64,000 nucleotides of DNA from Calothrix sp. NIES-2098 (GTDB lineage: Bacteria; Cyanobacteriota; Cyanobacteriia; Cyanobacteriales; Nostocaceae): the NCBI GenBank assembly GCA_002368175.1, contig AP018172.1, positions 1,362,001 to 1,426,000 on the forward strand. Reading direction: 5' to 3'. Made by a program: the position numbers and the translations under genes. Of the stretch, positions 55,011 to 63,179 are shown one piece after another (positions within the stretch are counted from its first letter, which is position 1; each line of letters starts with the position of its first letter). The notes under the pieces were generated by a model, which did not search any database, was not told the DNA's origin, and saw only the letters and a list, made by a program, of their open reading frames with translations.

Positions 55011-55475
55011 CTATCCAAAATTTTCCCATTCACCCCATTCATCCTTACACCACCCAAAACTACGCCAACATCCATTACCATTAGACTGTTTTTCAAAAGC
55101 AAATGAAAGGAAGCTTTCGCCAGTTTTTAGACGTAAACGGTTGTCGCCTGTAGTATCAAACAAAAATAATAAGAGACTAACATAAAAAATATCTCCCGAC
55201 TCTTCAGTTCCTACGATATCGCCTCCTATTAAAGCTGACCAAGTTACAGAGATAGGGGAGTTTCCTATTTCATCCGTCCATATCCAACGACCAAATGATG
55301 GACAAAGTGGGTTTTCAATATTTAATTGAATTTCGTCATCGCGATGAAAATCCTGCCCAACAAAATGCTGAAAATCATCTATTAGAGCATCTATGATTTT
55401 ATACCAAGTTTCTCTGCTATATGCTTTCTCTTCTTTTCCTGCATTCCAAAGCTTATTTTCAAGTTCTGAATTCAT
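55011..55475 (-). CDS. hypothetical protein, 154 aa
   Basis: Not recognised. Acidic, Trp-rich soluble protein starting MNSELENKLWNAGKEEKAYS, with a central WTDEIGNSPISVTWSALIGG region and a Trp-rich end (CWRSFGWCKDEWGEWENFG). The composition resembles small cyanobacterial accessory or immunity-type proteins, but no family is claimed. It is downstream of the Phd-type antitoxin on the same strand (68-bp gap), so it could be co-transcribed; it does not look like a RelE, Doc or PIN toxin. Confidence 0.6.
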   Translation of the reverse strand: MNSELENKLWNAGKEEKAYSRETWYKIIDALIDDFQHFVGQDFHRDDEIQLNIENPLCPSFGRWIWTDEIGNSPISVTWSALIGGDIVGTEESGDIFYVSLLLFLFDTTGDNRLRLKTGESFLSFAFEKQSNGNGCWRSFGWCKDEWGEWENFG

Positions 55476-55543
55476 CTTTTAATAGAAGATTTATAAAGTA
55501 AGTCTTTATTAAGCGAAACGACTCACAATGTTCCGAATTATGC

Positions 55544-55825
55544 TCACAGATTCATTTGAACTTGAGATGAGCTATCGCGTACATCCTTCCATACTTCATC
55601 GGAGTTAATCTCAATGCCTTCTTCTATTATTTCTTGGCGAAATTGTGCTAAAGATTCCCAAAAATTCGAGGTTTGATTAACTAATCGCTCGTATTCTGCG
55701 GTTGAAAGAATAACTGCTACTTGCTTACCTTGCCGTGTAATTTGTATTGGTTCGCCTTGTTCAACTTCTTCAATAATTCTGTCGAAGTTAACCGGAATCT
55801 GTTCAATAGAATATTGCTGAGACAT
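55544..55825 (-). CDS. Phd/YefM-type antitoxin, 93 aa
   Basis: The N-terminal DNA-binding half has the family pattern IPVNFDRIIEEVEQGEPIQITRQGKQVAVILSxxEYERL (read in pieces), and the C-terminal half is a flexible acidic toxin-binding tail. Normally followed by a Doc, RelE or PIN-type toxin; none is visible here. The downstream neighbour is the unrecognised 154-aa gene and the upstream one a Uma2 protein. It is therefore an orphan antitoxin or one with an unusual partner. Confidence 0.85.
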   Translation of the reverse strand: MSQQYSIEQIPVNFDRIIEEVEQGEPIQITRQGKQVAVILSTAEYERLVNQTSNFWESLAQFRQEIIEEGIEINSDEVWKDVRDSSSQVQMNL

Positions 55826-55854
55826 AACTATTCATCTAAATTTCGCTTGAAAAT

Positions 55855-56493
55855 TTATGGCTGGCGAAATTGATTTTTCAAGTCGCGCAGCATTTTACTA
55901 GTTCCTTGGTCAATAGCTTTTTGCACCATTTGAGGAATGAGTTCGATTAAAGGTAATTCGGGAAAGATGGGACTGACAGACGTTTCTATATAATCTTGAT
56001 TAGAGAGAAGATATATTTTTAACTGTTTGTTGCGGTAAATCCAAACTTCAGGAACACCCATCGCTTCGTAAACCTCAAGGGTAGTTTTAGAAGTAACATC
56101 AGACTCTATAGCTAAATCTGGCGGTGGATAATCGTTTAAATCTAAATTGGTACAACCTTGCACTCGGTCAGCATTTTGAATGTAAAAGCAAGTATCTGGT
56201 TCAATACCAGCAATTTCTGGACGTTTGAGGGTGGTTGAGCCAAAATCTTCCCAATCTCGTCCTTGAATTTCCAGAATAGCTTTGACGATATCAGCAATAA
56301 TGCGGTTAGGACGTTCGTGCAATGCTAAGGGAGACATGATTTCTAAAGTTCCTCGGTAGTAAGTGAAGCGACTACTGCGCTTTTCGCCTAAGTCAGTGAG
56401 AATTTGCTCAAAGTCTTGCCAGGATAAATTAGAGATCGTAATCTGGCTACCGGGGGTGAGTGCAATTGCTTGAATGGGAACAGTGACGCTCAT
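55855..56493 (-). CDS. Uma2-family (DUF820) nuclease-like protein, 212 aa
   Basis: PD-(D/E)xK-fold protein of the greatly expanded cyanobacterial Uma2 family. Typical marks: LSWQDFEQILTDLG, YYRGTLEIMSPLALHE, PPPDLAIESDVTS (metal-binding Asp and Glu) and GVPEVWIYRNKQLKIY. The family Lys follows shortly after (SDVTSKTTLEVYE). A longer frame begins at 56544, but ATG 56493 (MSVTVP) matches the usual family start. The biological role of the family is unsettled. Nuclease activity not demonstrated. Confidence 0.88.
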   Translation of the reverse strand: MSVTVPIQAIALTPGSQITISNLSWQDFEQILTDLGEKRSSRFTYYRGTLEIMSPLALHERPNRIIADIVKAILEIQGRDWEDFGSTTLKRPEIAGIEPDTCFYIQNADRVQGCTNLDLNDYPPPDLAIESDVTSKTTLEVYEAMGVPEVWIYRNKQLKIYLLSNQDYIETSVSPIFPELPLIELIPQMVQKAIDQGTSKMLRDLKNQFRQP

Positions 56494-56618
56494 TTTTTTA
56501 GTTGCGTTAACTCCGGCGCTGTTTCTTCCATACTGACACGACACTTGCGAATAAAAAACGATCGCCCAACAAAGAGCGATCGCGCTGATTTTTCAACAGA
56601 TAATAGAGGTCGAAAAGC

Positions 56619-58307
56619 TTACTTCATTGTTGCCAAAACTGGTGCTACTTCAGGTTCTGCAATCTTGGGAGCTAAGAATCCACTAGCATAAATCCCTGGA
56701 TTCGCTTGCGAGATGACGGTGTAAGATTGGCGAACCTGAGCATTCACTGCCACAGTCTTCACATCGTACATCTGCATAGCGACCTTGGGATAAAAACCAA
56801 TACCAATAATCAGCAGGATAAAGCAGGCAGCAATAAACACTTCACGGGGGCTAGCATCTCTATATACTGCTTCGGTAGGTAGAACGCAATCTGTACCAAA
56901 ACAAACCGCTTCTTCTGCTTCTTGATACTTCCAGCTGCCATCTGCAAGGTTACAGTTAGGTGCTTTACCAGTACCGTAAAATACTTGTCGCAGCATCGAA
57001 AGTAGATAGATTGGTGTCAAAATCACTCCCACTGCGGCTAAGAAAACTGTGACTGTACAGAAAGCCGAACTGTAAATATCACTGGTAGTTAAACCAACGA
57101 AGACCGACAGTTCCCCAACAAACCCACTCATACCAGGGAGAGCCAGGGAAGCCATTGCACCAATTGTAAACAGTGCAAATACTTTGGGCATCAGTTGACC
57201 AATACCACCCATATCTTCCATTGACATTGTATGGGTACGGTCATAAGTCACCCCAGCCAAGAAGAACAGCACCGATGCAATCAAACCGTGAGAAATCATC
57301 TGCAACATTGCACCGTTGATTCCCAAATCGGTGAAGGACGCAATCCCCAGCAGTACAAATCCCATGTGGGAAATTGACGAATACGCCAAGCGTCGCTTCA
57401 TGTTGGTCTGAGCAAAAGAGTTCAACGCACCATAAATAATGTTGACAACGCCCAAAATCGCTAAAACAGGTGCAAAGTAAACGTGTGCGTCAGGTAAAAG
57501 TTCAAGGTTTAAGCGAATCAGTCCATATCCGCCCATCTTCAGCAACACGCCTGCCAAAATCATCGATACAGGTGCAGATGCTTCACCGTGGGCATCAGGC
57601 AACCAGGTGTGTAGAGGGAAAATAGCCAGCTTAACACCAAAGGCAATTAATAATCCTGCATATAACAGTAGTTCTAGACCAAGGGGAAAATCTTTCATCC
57701 CCAAAGCTGCTATATCAAAGGTCATTGTGCCGCCACCGTAGAGCGCCATTGCCAGTGCTGCTACGAGAATAAATATAGAAGCGGCTGCGGTATATAACAA
57801 AAATTTTGTGGCTGCATAGCGGCGCTTCTGTCCGCCCCAAATGCAAACGAGCAGGTAGACAGGAATCAGCTCGACTTCCCACATGATGAAAAACAGCAGT
57901 AAGTCTTGAGCAACAAACACTCCTATCTGTGCCGAATACAGCACCAGCATTAAAAAGTAGAATAGCTTCGGTCTGCGATCGACTTGCCATGCGGAAAACA
58001 TCGAGAGTGTGGTGACAAATCCTGCCAGCAGCACTAGTGGAGCTGACAACCCATCGACTGATACGGCCCAGTTCAAACCTAACTGCGGCATCCAGGCGTA
58101 ATTCTCCACGAGTTGAAAACTAGCACTGTTCGCATCGTAATGCTGCCAAAAGGCGTAACACATCAAAGCAAAATCTGCGATACCTACGCCAAGGGCATAC
58201 CACCGCACGCGCTTGCCATCTTTATCAGGCAGCACAGGGATGAGCAGGGAAGCAACCAGTGGCAGTAGAACAATCGCGGTAAGCCAGGGAAATCGATCCG
58301 CTATCAT
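56619..58307 (-). CDS. ndhD: NAD(P)H-quinone oxidoreductase subunit 4 (NdhD), 562 aa
   Basis: Proton-pumping membrane subunit of thylakoid NDH-1, about 14 helices. Signature segments: FFIMWEVELIPVYLLVCIWGG (read in two parts) with the pump Glu, KLAIFPLHTWLPDAHGEAS with the Lys/His of the discontinuous helix, and SHGLIASVLFFLAGVTYDRTH. The length fits NdhD1/NdhD2 of the respiratory/cyclic complex; assignment between paralogues needs alignment. No other ndh gene is adjacent, as is usual for ndhD paralogues. Complete gene, ATG at 58307. Confidence 0.95.
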   Translation of the reverse strand: MIADRFPWLTAIVLLPLVASLLIPVLPDKDGKRVRWYALGVGIADFALMCYAFWQHYDANSASFQLVENYAWMPQLGLNWAVSVDGLSAPLVLLAGFVTTLSMFSAWQVDRRPKLFYFLMLVLYSAQIGVFVAQDLLLFFIMWEVELIPVYLLVCIWGGQKRRYAATKFLLYTAAASIFILVAALAMALYGGGTMTFDIAALGMKDFPLGLELLLYAGLLIAFGVKLAIFPLHTWLPDAHGEASAPVSMILAGVLLKMGGYGLIRLNLELLPDAHVYFAPVLAILGVVNIIYGALNSFAQTNMKRRLAYSSISHMGFVLLGIASFTDLGINGAMLQMISHGLIASVLFFLAGVTYDRTHTMSMEDMGGIGQLMPKVFALFTIGAMASLALPGMSGFVGELSVFVGLTTSDIYSSAFCTVTVFLAAVGVILTPIYLLSMLRQVFYGTGKAPNCNLADGSWKYQEAEEAVCFGTDCVLPTEAVYRDASPREVFIAACFILLIIGIGFYPKVAMQMYDVKTVAVNAQVRQSYTVISQANPGIYASGFLAPKIAEPEVAPVLATMK

Positions 58308-58539
58308 GTCAATGAGAAAAAATACTTATCTGTGAATAAGGTCATTCTACTCGACTTTGTAAACAAATGTGAATAAGTATTTACTTCCGTAGGTATAGAC
58401 GGATTTATATCGTTGGCGTTATGTAAAAGCACACATAAAATGCATATTTCCAAAGGAATGATTTAAATTGAAACATTTGTTGATATTTCTTAAATTTTCT
58501 AAAATATTTAAGTACAAGAGTATTAATTAGCAATCATCT

Positions 58540-59040
58540 ATGTCTTCATCAAATTCCCAATCTTATAGTTCTAGTTCCGATAAAGTGCTGACTCAGCCTG
58601 TATCTACTGCACCTTCATGGAAAATCGAGCTGTTGTATGACGGTGAATGTCCTTTATGTATGCGCGAGGTAAACTTTCTGCAAAAACGAGATGCAGGTCG
58701 AGGCTTAGTGAAATTTGTCGATATTGCAGACGATAACTATAACCCCGAAGCGCATGGCGGAGTAGATTTTGAAACCGCAATGGGACGCATCCATGCAGTT
58801 TTACCAGATGGAACAGTAGTGCAAAATGTTGAGGTATTTCGCCGTGTTTACGAAATTCTGGGGATGGGTTGGATATATAGTGTAACTAAGTTACCGATTG
58901 TGGGTGCGATCGCAGATTTTCTCTATGGAATCTGGGCAAAATGGCGACTTGCCATCACCGGACGACCGAAGTTAGAGGATGTTGTCGCCCAGCGTCAAGA
59001 GCGACTTTGTAATACTGAGGGGCGTTGTCGAATAGATTAA
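58540..59040 (+). CDS. DCC-family (DUF393) thiol-disulfide oxidoreductase-like protein, 166 aa
   Basis: The diagnostic motif LLYDGECPLCMREVNFL (Asp-Gly-x-Cys-Pro-x-Cys, about 32-48) gives the DCC family its name and suggests a thioredoxin-like redox role. VDIADDNYNPEAHGG and GRIHAVLPDGTVVQ complete the domain. About 25 Ser-rich N-terminal residues look disordered. Divergent from ndhD. Function in cyanobacteria unknown. Confidence 0.88.
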   Translation: MSSSNSQSYSSSSDKVLTQPVSTAPSWKIELLYDGECPLCMREVNFLQKRDAGRGLVKFVDIADDNYNPEAHGGVDFETAMGRIHAVLPDGTVVQNVEVFRRVYEILGMGWIYSVTKLPIVGAIADFLYGIWAKWRLAITGRPKLEDVVAQRQERLCNTEGRCRID

Positions 59041-59270
59041 TATGTAGGTTTTAAAACGCCAAGGGACGCAAAGTTAGCGTGGAATAACACAGAGTTTTTC
59101 TGATTTTAATTCGTTACGAATTTGTGAAATCTTTTACTGAGTAGTAAAAGTGGGCATTGCTGACTATATCTATAGTTTTGTTTGGCAATGCCTACGTGTC
59201 TGGGAAAAATCAATTAGGAACTCTCTATAGATTGGCTCCGTCATCAGCAATGGGATAAAGACTAAAATAT

Positions 59271-59759
59271 ATGCTCTATTTAAAACCTATTGCTTGCAGT
59301 TTAACAGGTTTAATTTTATTTACTCTCGGCATAGAAATACTATCAAAACCCGTTGCTGCTGGTGAACCAATTATTGATAAGAATTGCCAGTATCATGAGA
59401 GAACACAAGAAATTGTTAAGAAAATACCACCACAGAGCCGAGGAACAGTATATTGGACATCCAGTTTTGATGTTAATAATCAAAAATACATTTTACAAGT
59501 ACTAAAATTTCCCAATTCCCGAAGTGTTTTTTGTCTTTGGCAGCCTCAAAAGCTGATACCGCAAAGATTAGTGCAAGCTCAACTTATTCAAGATCGGCTA
59601 ATTGAAAAAGTCGAAAAAGACTCTTCTCAAAAAGCTAATTATATAGTGACAGTCCGAGGAGAGAAAAATGAAAATATTTTAAGAACTTCTTATAGATTAA
59701 ACCTGACCAATCCCAATCAGCCAAAAGTGACACCTATCATCGCAGTATATAAACGTTAG
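59271..59759 (+). CDS. secreted hypothetical protein, 162 aa
   Basis: A signal peptide is visible (CSLTGLILFTLGIEIL core, likely cleavage near PVAAG). The mature domain has two Cys (KNCQYH and FCLWQP) that could form a disulphide, and a beta-rich C-terminal half ending in IIAVYKR. No family recognised. It is convergent with the pseudouridine-synthase gene, with 8 bp between stop codons. Confidence 0.7.
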   Translation: MLYLKPIACSLTGLILFTLGIEILSKPVAAGEPIIDKNCQYHERTQEIVKKIPPQSRGTVYWTSSFDVNNQKYILQVLKFPNSRSVFCLWQPQKLIPQRLVQAQLIQDRLIEKVEKDSSQKANYIVTVRGEKNENILRTSYRLNLTNPNQPKVTPIIAVYKR

Positions 59760-59767
59760 CAATATGC

Positions 59768-61438
59768 TCAAAATGGTGTCTTTGCCTGTATTTGCAGGGT
59801 CTCTTCCAAGTGTGGATGCTGGAAAGAGAGTTCCCTGGCGTGCAAATATAAGCGACTGGCAACTTGATTACAACCATAAAGGCGATCGCCCAAAATAGCT
59901 ACTCCTAACCCTTGCACATCAGCAGCATGAACTCTTAATTGATGGGTGCGTCCGGTTAGAGGTGTAAACTCAACACGAGTATAGTTTCCTTCTCTGGCTA
60001 GAACTTGAAAATGGGTAATGCTGGGTTTACCGTATTCCCAATCAACTTGTTGATAAGGGCGATTATCAGGATTTCCCCAAAGTGGTAATTCAATTACACC
60101 TCGATCTACGGTGACAATACCAGCAAGTAGGGCTTCATAAACTTTGTGAATTTGCTGTTGTTGAAATTGTATGCTCAGTTGGCGATAAGTTTGGCGATCG
60201 CGTGCTAATAACAAAATACCAGATGTGTCTCGATCTAGACGATGCACGGTATTGAGTGACATCCCATCCGGTAATGAATTTCGCAAACGACTAAGAACGC
60301 TATCTTGAGTATCAAAATAACGACCGGGAACTGATAGTAATCCCGCAGGTTTATTGACGGCAATTAACCATTTATCTTCATAAATAATCGATAGTGTTTC
60401 GTCTTTCTCTTGATTAACAGATAACAGCCTTGAAGAGTTAATTTCTGAGAAACCTGATAATAAAAATCCCATCAACGGCTGACAGCGTTCTGCACAAGCA
60501 CCATAAAATCTTCCGGGAATTTTGTCTCCATCGGTAGATTTAGTTCCCCACCAAAATTCTGCCATTGCTAATGGTTTTAAATTATGGGTAGCCGCATATT
60601 GTAATAGTTTGGGTGCGCAACAGTCACCTGTACCTGTCGGTAAGCCTTGTGGCATTAATTGTTGTAGCGATCGCCTTTGTCCCAAAAAATTCATTAGGGT
60701 GTAAGCCGCTTGCATCTGTGCTTGCAGTTGGCGGGAAAGTTGTTTGCGCTGTTGTTTCAGTTCCTGCATCCGCTTGTCTGCTGCTGCGATTACCTGCTTC
60801 AACGGCTGCAATACTTCATTATGCTGGCGTTTAAGTTGACGTTGTTCAATTCCCTGCTGACGGCTTTCTTCATCAAGTTGTTCAATAGCAATAGTCAGTG
60901 CTTCGCCCGTGAGTGTAGCGCAGATTAGCTGACGTTTTTCGTGACGCTGATGTTTGCGATCGCGATGGCGATCGCGCATTGCTTGCAACTGCTGTGCAAA
61001 TTCACGAGACAGAATTTCGTATTGCTGTCTTTCGGGGAGTTGGTTTAAGGTAATTAATTCTTGCTTAATAGCTTCCAATTCTGCCAAAGTTTTGGCTTCT
61101 TCTAAAGCAACTTCCTCTCGTCCCGAAATTGGCGGAACCCAACCTTCAACTACACTACAACCATTCAGTAACCCGGAGAACGCTTTAATAACTCGCTGTT
61201 CGCCAGTCGGTAGTTCAACTAACAATATTCCATACATCTTGCCTTCTTGAGTATAAATTTCATCCTTGGCAAGTTGTTGCATTAAACTTTGAGCGATCGC
61301 TTCTACCAAAGAAGTGCGTGGTAGTTTCAGCAAATTACCGCTTTGAGGACAATACCCTTCATAGTAGTAAGTTGGGGATGCGTTGTTGACTCGAATTTTA
61401 CAGTCAATAAAATCTGAAAGTGGATGAAGCTCATCCAT
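59768..61438 (-). CDS. RluA-family pseudouridine synthase with long N-terminal extension, 556 aa
   Basis: The catalytic domain occupies the C-terminal ~210 residues: LIAVNKPAGLLSVPG, the catalytic Asp in VHRLDRDTSGILLLARD, and TGRTHQLRVHAA. The first ~340 residues are an extension with a long Gln/Arg/Lys-rich coiled coil (about 150-250) and a Cys-containing region (GTGDCCAPKLLQYA) seen in RluA-type enzymes of some cyanobacteria and proteobacteria. It modifies uridines in rRNA or tRNA; the exact site is not predictable. ATG 61438 is preferred over TTG 61456. Confidence 0.9.
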   Translation of the reverse strand: MDELHPLSDFIDCKIRVNNASPTYYYEGYCPQSGNLLKLPRTSLVEAIAQSLMQQLAKDEIYTQEGKMYGILLVELPTGEQRVIKAFSGLLNGCSVVEGWVPPISGREEVALEEAKTLAELEAIKQELITLNQLPERQQYEILSREFAQQLQAMRDRHRDRKHQRHEKRQLICATLTGEALTIAIEQLDEESRQQGIEQRQLKRQHNEVLQPLKQVIAAADKRMQELKQQRKQLSRQLQAQMQAAYTLMNFLGQRRSLQQLMPQGLPTGTGDCCAPKLLQYAATHNLKPLAMAEFWWGTKSTDGDKIPGRFYGACAERCQPLMGFLLSGFSEINSSRLLSVNQEKDETLSIIYEDKWLIAVNKPAGLLSVPGRYFDTQDSVLSRLRNSLPDGMSLNTVHRLDRDTSGILLLARDRQTYRQLSIQFQQQQIHKVYEALLAGIVTVDRGVIELPLWGNPDNRPYQQVDWEYGKPSITHFQVLAREGNYTRVEFTPLTGRTHQLRVHAADVQGLGVAILGDRLYGCNQVASRLYLHARELSFQHPHLEETLQIQAKTPF

Positions 61439-61623
61439 ATAAATTGAGCCTGACAAATTTAAGTACTAACAATCAAATCTACCGCAACACTTATATCTGG
61501 AAATGCTATTGGGCAAATAGTTCCACCTGTAAGTGTAGATTTGGAAGCATATTACAGTTCCATCAGGAACAAGTCCATACACGGCATTTTTGTGAGATGA
61601 TTCATCATTTGCTTATAGATAAA

Positions 61624-62088
61624 TCAGGTGTTGGGAATACGGATACTTCCATCTGGCATAATAGTGTTGCAGAATATAGCACCTTCTAACCAAGGATTTT
61701 CACTGATCTCTGCTCCACTCAAGTTGCATCGGGTGAAATTGGCATGACCCATACTAGCTCCTTTGAGGTGAGCATCGACCAAACAAGCATCACTAAAATT
61801 TGCGCTATCGAGAACGGCATAACGCAAATTAGCTCGTGTCAAATCTGCTCCACAAAGATTGGCTCCATATAAGGAAGCTTGCCCAAAATCAGTCTCCCGC
61901 AGCTTAGAACCGCTGAGATTGATCTCGTTCAAAAGCATTTCGGCAAACACAGCACCATTCAAGATGATACCGCTCAAGTTGGCACTAGCCAATTCGTCAG
62001 CACCTTCAATGTAGATGTTACTAAAATTTCTTTCTCCAGCAGCATACCTATTCAACAACTCACTGGGATCAACCAATTTTTTACTCAT
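61624..62088 (-). CDS. pentapeptide-repeat protein, 154 aa
   Basis: Tandem A(D/N)Lxx repeats (SANLSGIILNGAVF, ANLCGADLTRANLRYAVL, AHLKGASMGHANF) from about residue 30 to 135 predict a right-handed quadrilateral beta-helix. The first ~25 residues (VDPSELLNRYAAGERNF) match the usual cyanobacterial opening of such proteins. ATG 62088, 5 bp after the methyltransferase stop, with GAGG just upstream: translationally linked to it. Function unknown. Confidence 0.9.
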   Translation of the reverse strand: MSKKLVDPSELLNRYAAGERNFSNIYIEGADELASANLSGIILNGAVFAEMLLNEINLSGSKLRETDFGQASLYGANLCGADLTRANLRYAVLDSANFSDACLVDAHLKGASMGHANFTRCNLSGAEISENPWLEGAIFCNTIMPDGSIRIPNT

Positions 62089-62093
62089 ACACC

Positions 62094-62744
62094 TCAAACA
62101 TTACTTGAATTAGGTTTCAAGCCAATCAACAGCGCCAGTTCTAGCCACTTCCAATAACAATCCACATCAATAAAGCCAATCTCGCGCAACCAACCCAACT
62201 GTGTTTCTACATCTAAAAGTTTATTGGATGGGTCTTCAGTTTCTAAAGTGAAACCAATTGAGTGTAAAAAATGCTTGTGTAATGCTGGTGTGGGTGAAGC
62301 AACATGCTCTAAATTGCAGAAAATACCACCAGGTTCCAATATTTGAAAAATTTCCGTGTACAGAGCAAGTTTGCGATCGTGGGTAAGGTGATGGATAGCA
62401 AAGCTAGAAACTACTGCGTCAAAGGAACCTAATTCTGGCAGAGGTTCATCTAAATTATGGGCAATTACCTGTACTGTTGTATCCCTAACAAAGCGAGTTT
62501 TTACCGCCTCTAACATAGTTGCGGAAAAATCAACAGCGATACTTTGCGCCTGGGGACGGTCAAGTTTGAGTAGTGCTAGTAAACGACCATCACCAGTACC
62601 TAAATCCAGAATGCGCTTTACAGTCTTGGGAACGTGTTCTAGTAAAACTGCTTCACCTTCAGTACGGTGGGGTATAGAATCTGCTTGAGCCAGATATTTC
62701 AAAGCATGGTCAGCAGAAGTCCAGAGGTTGATTTGATTAACCAA
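62094..62744 (-). CDS. SAM-dependent methyltransferase, 216 aa
   Basis: Class I Rossmann methyltransferase: motif I ILDLGTGDGRLLALL, motif II acidic end IAVDFS, motif for cofactor adenine VIAHNLDEPLP, FDAVVSSFAIHHL and LEPGGIFCNLEHV. The opening INLWTSADHALKYLAQAD is a common cyanobacterial start. No ATG is available: TTG 62744 has GGAG 9 nt upstream, while TTG 62759 is an alternative. Small-molecule substrate unknown. It leads the two-gene operon with the pentapeptide-repeat gene. Confidence 0.88.
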   Translation of the reverse strand: MVNQINLWTSADHALKYLAQADSIPHRTEGEAVLLEHVPKTVKRILDLGTGDGRLLALLKLDRPQAQSIAVDFSATMLEAVKTRFVRDTTVQVIAHNLDEPLPELGSFDAVVSSFAIHHLTHDRKLALYTEIFQILEPGGIFCNLEHVASPTPALHKHFLHSIGFTLETEDPSNKLLDVETQLGWLREIGFIDVDCYWKWLELALLIGLKPNSSNV

Positions 62745-63179
62745 TGCACAATACTCCAAGCGATCGGACTTTTTTAGCTTCGCAAGAAACGTAATTTTAG
62801 AACATCACCCAACTAGGTTAAATTCTCACTCCATCCCAACCACTAACTTAAGTTCTGCGGGGAGCATCTCATAAAAAACAACATGAATACCTTCAAGAAA
62901 CCTTCCTTCGCACCCCTGTTGGCGTGAACTCTGTGTCTCTCTGGTTTGAAAAATGAAATCAAACATTTGGTATGCCCCTAGTTTTATGTTTGTTTTATGC
63001 GCTAATAAAACTCAAGTATAAAAACTTAAAAATCTTCATTTATTTATCAGTCAATAAAAGTTTAATTAAATATTAAATTTAACATATATCAAATTGTTAA
63101 CAAGCCTGGATAACCTAATATTTTAGTGTTAATAAATGCTATTATCGCAAACAAAATTATTAATTAAAATACGTATATT
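62745..63179. other. intergenic region
   Basis: About 435 bp, increasingly AT-rich to the right, without an ORF, repeat or RNA gene that I can support. Divergent promoters are expected. Confidence 0.35.
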
